A stretch of DNA of 64,000 nt from Podospora bellae-mahoneyi (lineage: Eukaryota > Ascomycota > Sordariomycetes > Sordariales > Podosporaceae): positions 4,774,001-4,838,000 of the forward strand of contig NC_085881.1 of assembly GCF_035222275.1 (NCBI RefSeq), read 5' to 3'. Below the pieces are notes generated by a model. That model saw nothing but the letters and a program-made list of their open reading frames with translations, did not search any database and had not been told where the DNA came from. The position numbers were made by a program, and so were the translations under genes. This document shows, in pieces, positions 58,929 through 64,000 of the stretch (positions are counted from its first letter, which is position 1; each line of letters begins with the position of its first letter).

Positions 58929-60280
58929 ATGAATATTGGTGTGAGTCTTTTGCTGAGTCCCACATCATGGCTCTTTGGTCTGAGCACTGTGACTCCAGGG
59001 GTGATGGCTGGGTCGGTTTCGAACCCGTGGAAGGGACAGCCAGCAAGGCCAGCGACCTATCACCTGGAGGCTGAGACTCTAGTGACTGCACAACGGCTAG
59101 ACTCTGCCGTTGCAGTGTCATTTCCCCTGTTTGACACATCCTCTATCTTGCCCGGATTCGATGCCACAACACAAGGAGCAAGCAACGATGTTGTTCTACG
59201 CCGCATCGTCACGACGATGACAACCATTCAGAGACAGGCGAGACTGTGGCGGTGACAGGACTACTGGCAGTTCCGGTGTCAGCCAACAATACCATTCCCG
59301 TAGTGTCGTGGCAGCATGGAACCATCCTCTCTTTCGACCAGATGCCTTCCCATATGGTGAAGCTCTCCGATCCAAACTACAACGTGACCGACGATGCCGA
59401 CTCCCTGGGAAACTTTGTTTAATATCCAGCGATTTGCAGCGAACGGGTTTGCCGTCATTGCGGCGGATTACATCGGCAAGGGCCTGCTTCGGGAAGGGCG
59501 TGGCGAGGCGTATGTCGTCAAGGGCGCAACTACGCAAACGTGTGTGGATATTCTCAACGCTGGGCTCGCCGCGCTGGAGGATCTTGGTTTAACACCGGCG
59601 AAACTGTTCCTACATGGCTGGTCCCAGGGTGCCCTCAACACGCTATGGTTGCATCAAGCTCTCCGCTCCTATGGGATCGATATTGAAGCGACGGCTGTTG
59701 CCAGTCCCTTCAGTGATCTCGATCAAGCATGGCAGAGTTGGTCTGGGAAGGTTATTTTCCCACTGCCGGAGAGTCTCGAGAGCTACCCTCCCCTGGCTGC
59801 CTGGATTGCGCCTTGCATGATTGTGGCTCTTGGTAGCTACGAGATGTACTACAATCTCTCAGGCCTGATGGAGACGGCGGTGCGGCCTCAATATCGGGAA
59901 CTAGCAGAAAGAAATTGGCAAGATTATAACATCAGCGCCATTGATCCCTCAAACTCTCCCAACAGTACCAACCTATTGGCGGATAGCTTCTGGAAAGGCT
60001 ACACGAACGATCACATCAGTGCGCTGCAACGGCAACTGATCATAAATGCAGCCATAGACTGGGAATACGATAGCTCCATTCGTTTCTACTATGGTCTTGC
60101 CGACGAAGCTGTCCATCCGGCGATGGTGACACGAACAGTTGCTGCTAGGGCAGGTATGCCGCTGGAATCCAGGTCGCCAGGACTACCCACCGGGCGGCAT
60201 TTCTTGCCGGGCTGTATGGCAGCGGAGCATCGCTTGACTGCTCCGATAACGTGTTGTCGTGGTTTCAGAGCAAAGCTTAG
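58929..60280 (+). pseudogene. Secretory lipase-type alpha/beta hydrolase gene with three frame changes
   Basis: The translation follows a fungal secretory-lipase-like hydrolase (LIP family, PF03583-like) almost from end to end, but in three frame blocks. The N-terminal block from the ATG at 58929 ends around 59213. The next block, with ETGETVAVTGLLAVPVS and VVSWQHGTILSFDQMPS, is in another frame until an apparent extra G at about 59408. The long block then carries ETLFNIQRFAANGFAVIAAD, the nucleophile elbow LHGWSQGALN, and the Asp region YYGLADEAVHPAM. A last change near 60150-60175 leads to RTTHRAAFLAGLYGSG, with the catalytic-His region, ending in WFQSKA and TAG at 60278. Intact members hydrolyse triglycerides or esters outside the cell. 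With three shifts the gene should be non-functional unless the assembly has errors. Confidence 0.72.
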
Positions 60281-61089
60281 TCGGGCACTCGCTGAGCTTG
60301 ATAGGAGGATAGATAGGTATTGAATGATAAACTGCCCGATAATCGTAAAATACCCGCCATGAAAGTCATCCAAAGTAGGTAGCCAGTCCCAAAATGTCCT
60401 TACTTCAACTCAGGTCAAGATGAAGGGTCTCACGTGATATCGCGTCTATTTTGGTGTGTTCAAAGTCTCCGCGGTCGCGAAACATGGGTCGGTCATGTTT
60501 CTATCCACAAATGCACATGCCCTTTGCTGTCTTTTTCTTCAGTATTTCTCTTCCAGGTTTGCACCAAACTCCAATGCGGGGTTTCAGTGGTCGACATTGG
60601 CCATGTCATCGCTTCGACCACCTTTTTGGAGCTTCTGACGAGGTGCATGACATCGGAGTCATTATGCTTCACCATGTGTCGCACGCTTATCAATTTCGCA
60701 CGGCTGCATCGGCACCTGGAAAGTGGGCGCCTGTTTTTAAACTCGACAGGGACGACTGTGGTGTCGTGCAAGGCACCTGCCGACTAGCCGTAGCGTTCCA
60801 ACAGGTCCGGGGACGGCCCGGGGATAGCCGCACACTGACGTCAATGCCACAATGAGCTGAAGGAGAGCAAGTAGAGCTCCGTGATATATCTTTGTGTTTG
60901 TGGCCAGTCTTGCACTTCCTGCAGATATTGTCGACATTATCTTTTGGGGAAGCTGCCGGTCACCCTACCTTTCGCAGTGCCCTCCTCAATACACCAGCAT
61001 TCGACCAACACCACTGGTTAGCTGGGGCACTATTGACTGAAAAAAAGTTCCCATCACTCGCCATCACTCCAAGTTCTGCGATAATAAAC
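60281..61089. other. Intergenic region, lipase relic to PAP2 gene
   Basis: 0.8 kb holding the PAP2 promoter and leader. Overlapping short frames (60434-60855) have no features. Confidence 0.5.
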
Positions 61090-62266
61090 ATGGGCAACTT
61101 CCTCAATCGCAAGCCGGTCCCGGCCCCGGATGCGAACCATCACACCCATAACGACTTGCGCTCGGCGTCTTCTCGACCGAGTGTCGGTCAGTGGTTCAAG
61201 GCGACATGGCTGGATATCTTGACCATGGCTGCCCTTGGCGCCGTTGGTCTGGGTGTAAGGATTCTTCTCCGGGCTCCTGCTGAGCTCCTGACCTTTGGGT
61301 CTAGTTACTGACAGAGGACTCACTCAGGTTTATCACGCGAAACCAGCCCCGACCCGTTCGTTCCCCGTCACGTTTGCCGACGGCGAGATCGTCTACCCCG
61401 AGTTCGGCTACCCTCTTCGCAAGGAGATCATTCCGATCTGGCTCGCTGCGTTTCTGGCTTCTGTCATTCCCATTGTCATCATGCTGGTCATGCAGATCCG
61501 AATCCGATCGTTTTGGGATTTCAACAACGCAGTCATTGGCTTGCTGTACAGCCTAATCACCGCCGCCGTGTTCCAAGTTTTCATCAAGTGGCTCATCGGT
61601 GGCCTTCGCCCTCACTTCCTTGCCGTTTGCCAACCGGATTTGTCTCTGGCTTCTAATGCGGCCGGCGTCCAGGGAGCTGGGTACAATGGACGGGGATACA
61701 CAGGCATCTACTATACCAAGCAAATCTGCACCGGCGATGAAGATGAGATCAACGACTCGCTGGAAAGTATGCCCAGCGGGCACACCACTGCCGCCTTTGC
61801 AGGCCTGATCTTCCTCAGTCTCTACCTGAACGGCAAGCTGAAAGTATTCTCGGATTATCACCCTGCCATGTGGAAGCTGGTCGTTCTGTACGCACCTGTC
61901 CTCGGGGCCTGCTTGATCGGAGGCGCGCTTACTATCGACGAGTATCACAACTGGTACGACGTTTTCGCCGGCGCTGTTATTGGAACTGTTTTTGCTTTCA
62001 GCGCTTACCGGATGACGTATGCCTCGATTTGGGACTGGAGGTGGAACCACGTCCCGTTGAACCGCACAACGTCTTTTACCTTTGGACATGGCGGCCAGCA
62101 ATACTTGGACGTGGGAACGTTTACGAGACGGGGCGCTTGGGGAGAGAAGCACGGGCTGACTGGTCATCATAATGGGACGGCTGCTCACCACCATGCGGCT
62201 CCTATCGGGGCGACTACCGGAACGAATATTCCTCAGAACAGTGTCCATGGCGACAATATGGTATAG
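61090..62266 (+). CDS. PAP2-family lipid phosphatase (diacylglycerol-pyrophosphate phosphatase-like)
   Basis: Two exons (61090-61254 and 61328-62266) with a 73-nt phase-0 intron give 367 aa. Six membrane helices are likely, beginning with WLDILTMAALGAVGLGV near residue 40. Catalytic motif C1 is KWLIGGLRP (KX6RP) and C2 is MPSGHT; C3, normally SRxxxxxHxxxD, reads ALTIDEYHNWYD, so the His and Asp remain but Ser-Arg is Ala-Leu. The group includes yeast Dpp1/Lpp1, which remove phosphate from diacylglycerol pyrophosphate, phosphatidate and lysophosphatidate in vacuole or Golgi membranes. The C-terminal about 70 residues are hydrophilic, with a His-rich stretch (HHNGTAAHHHAAP). Whether the altered C3 still supports phosphatase activity is unclear. 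Confidence 0.88.
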
Positions 62267-62307
62267 TGAGCAATGATAGGTATGGGAGTGAGCAATGATA
62301 GGTATGG
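62265..62307. repeat. Direct repeat, 21 bp x 2
   Basis: AGTGAGCAATGATAGGTATGG occurs twice with a 22-bp period, starting at 62265 and 62287 (one base shared-type spacer), overlapping the stop codon of the PAP2 gene. It looks like a small slippage duplication in the 3' UTR. Confidence 0.85.
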
Positions 62308-62611
62308 AATCGTGTTTCAGGGTAATGCGGAGCGGGAAACAAAGCCGGGAGGGTGAGGTAGTGTAACCCCAAAGCAGGATGGAGTTGGAATGGAGGCTTG
62401 CGGTCAAAGGTGGAGACTATGGGAATTATTGCCAAGAGGCGCAACCCCTCCTTTCATGTCACGATGAGTTGCTTTCTCCTTGACTGATCTTTGATTTGAG
62501 ATCATTTGATGCCACAAAAAATTGCAATTATCTCTCCTACCCAAGAAACCAAAATATCCTTATTGAAAGTCATTAATCAGCCACGTAGAACAATCACCAC
62601 TTAACCTCACT
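62308..62611. other. Intergenic region, PAP2 gene to SDR gene
   Basis: A 0.3 kb same-strand spacer; promoter of the SDR gene with an AT-rich stretch at 62512-62580. Confidence 0.5.
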
Positions 62612-63489
62612 ATGCCGTTCCCATACAAGACCGTGCTCATCACAGGAGCAACATCAGGCATCGGTCTTGCACTGGCCGAGCGCATGATATCCGCGGGCAT
62701 TTTTGTCATTGCAATTGGCCGTCGCAAAGATCGTCTTGAAGCCCTGGTTGAGAAACATGGCAGCGAGAAAGTCGCTGCTGAGCCATTTGATGTGTCGGAC
62801 TTGGACGCCATGCCCGCGTGGGTTGAGGAGTAAGCTACACCAATCCTTTCATCTTAGCCTATTCGTTGACCGTGATCTTTTTTAGGATCACATCCAAGTA
62901 CCCCCGTCTCGACTCCATCATTCTCAACGCCGGCTTCCAGCGGTCCCTCGACTTCACGTCCCCGTCCACCATCTCGTTGTCGTCCGTCTCAGCAGAGCTC
63001 ACCACCAATTATCTCTCCCCCCTCCACATGGTCTCCCTTTTTCTCCCGCACCTGATCTCGCTCGCCCCATCCCCGACGTCCATTGTTCTTGTCTCCTCAG
63101 GTCTCGCTGTCCTCCCCCTGCCCCGATGCGCAAATTACTCCGCTACCAAAGCCGCCGTGCACAGTCTGGCTTGGTCACTCCGGTGCCAGGTTTCCGGTCC
63201 GGAATCACTTCATACCCACCACATTAAGGTAATTGAGATCATGCCGCCGGCCGTGCAGACAGAGTTGCATCCCCAGCAAAAGGACTTGGTAGAGGCGGGG
63301 CAGGATCAGCCCGGGATTGAGCTGGAGAGGTATATCGAGGAGACGTGGGTGGACTTGGTGAGGGAGGAGGAAAAAGAGGAGATTGTGCACAGTGTGTTGA
63401 GGGAGAGGTTGGAGGTGGTAGAGGGGCCGAGGAAGGGGGCGTGGGAAGGGTTTGTGAGGGCTATGAGGGGGGCTGGGTTGAGGTTTTGA
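62612..63489 (+). CDS. Short-chain dehydrogenase/reductase
   Basis: Two exons (62612-62829 and 62886-63489) separated by a 56-nt intron give 273 aa; splicing restores AWVEEITSKYPRLD. Classical SDR marks are TGATSGIG at residues 11-18 (NAD(P) binding), IILNAGF for the NNAG position, SIVLVSSGLA with the catalytic Ser, and YSATKAA with Tyr and Lys three residues later. Arg38-Arg39 after strand beta-2 (IGRRKDRL) favours NADPH. Closest by memory are the DltE/YvaG-like SDRs annotated in fungi; the substrate is unknown. The C-terminal half has unusually G-rich codons. The gene faces the next gene tail to tail with a 13-bp gap, so their 3' UTRs must overlap. Confidence 0.9.
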
Positions 63490-63502
63490 GGTTGTGGGGC
63501 AT

Positions 63503-64000
63503 TTAGTCATCCAAGTCGCAAAGGTCATCATCATCCTCCATCTCCTCCATGTATTTCCATTCTACTTTGTCTGGGTGGTCGTTTTCCAGTAGCTCCTTTT
63601 CCACCAATGAGATTTCCAGCTTGACGTGTTTGGAGATTGTTAATTCATCCGCTGTTGCCCGCCTTAACCAACAGTTTGCCGCCGTGTCTTGCGCGGGATC
63701 ATCGCTGAACGGTTGGCCTTCTAGTCTTGAAGGGCTGTTGGGAGAGAGGGGTATTGGTTTAGCCGTCAGTTGCACCAGCAAGTTGTCTCCGAACGGCGCC
63801 GTATGAGGATAATCGACCTCAGAGTCCAAGTCAAAGCCTGTATGAATATCTTTGTTCAAGAACCTGAGAAGATGTTCTGGTCCCGGTGCATCTCCGTCAA
63901 TACTACTTCCCGGTTTTGGTCCATTACTTTGGTTCAAAATATCCACCCACCGCTCTGGTCGAGGAAGTTTCCTGTCAACAAGCCAGATGCCGAAGCGGGG
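63503..64000 (-). CDS. Hypothetical protein, C-terminal part (gene runs off the window)
   Basis: The last 165 codons of a gene whose 5' part lies beyond 64000. The first visible residues, RFGIWLVDRKLPRPERWVDIL, are in frame with the rest and show no start. The end is very acidic (MEEMEDDDDLCDLDD). No domain was recognised. Composition and the uninterrupted frame make a real coding exon likely. Confidence 0.55.
   Translation of the reverse strand, partial: PRFGIWLVDRKLPRPERWVDILNQSNGPKPGSSIDGDAPGPEHLLRFLNKDIHTGFDLDSEVDYPHTAPFGDNLLVQLTAKPIPLSPNSPSRLEGQPFSDDPAQDTAANCWLRRATADELTISKHVKLEISLVEKELLENDHPDKVEWKYMEEMEDDDDLCDLDD

Overview
The window is nuclear DNA of a filamentous ascomycete, most likely Sordariomycetes and probably Sordariales. 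The grounds are short GT-AG introns (about 45-115 nt) with CTAAC/CTGAC-like branch sites, monocistronic genes with roughly 0.3-2.5 kb spacers, and typical fungal proteins: a con-6 conidiation protein, an Slt2-type MAP kinase, secreted DUF3455, DUF8021 and But2-like proteins, a Fic1/Inn1-type C2 protein and a fungal nicotianamine synthase. I saw no rRNA, no convincing tRNA, no CRISPR array and no recognisable intact transposon. Genus and species cannot be fixed from the sequence alone.

0-16.7 kb, housekeeping: an SP-RING/MIZ (PIAS/Siz-type) protein (-), U3 snoRNP protein Utp15 (+), a proline-rich C2 protein of the cytokinetic ring (-), con-6 (-), a TMEM234-like membrane protein (+) and an unrecognised four-exon gene (-). 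16.7-33 kb: proteasome subunit alpha-1 (-), a WKF-domain nucleolar-type protein (+), a KdsD-like SIS sugar-phosphate isomerase (-), a low-molecular-weight tyrosine phosphatase (+), the cell-wall-integrity MAP kinase (+) and a secreted DUF3455 protein (-). 33-39.6 kb has no supportable gene.

39.6-55 kb is more accessory: a THEM6-like membrane hotdog protein, a secreted guanyl-specific RNase of the T1 family, a PaaI-type thioesterase, then a divergent pair of an ATP-grasp ligase (-) and a nicotianamine synthase (+) sharing a 1.36 kb intergenic region. That region carries three same-strand copies of ACCTTGAYGG, whose core is the reverse complement of the CAAGGT zinc-response motif described for Aspergillus ZafA. 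This pair is the best candidate here for an under-described system, a nicotianamine-derived metallophore pathway. A But2-like secreted protein and a lectin-like single-pass membrane protein follow.

55-64 kb: a secreted DUF8021 protein, two adjacent decayed host genes (an F-box gene with six in-frame stops and no indels over 467 codons, and a secretory lipase with three frame changes), a PAP2-type lipid phosphatase with an altered third catalytic motif, a short-chain dehydrogenase, and the 3' part of a gene running off the right edge.

Exon coordinates were worked out by hand from splice signals and reading-frame continuity. Functional names rest on remembered family signatures, not on a database search.
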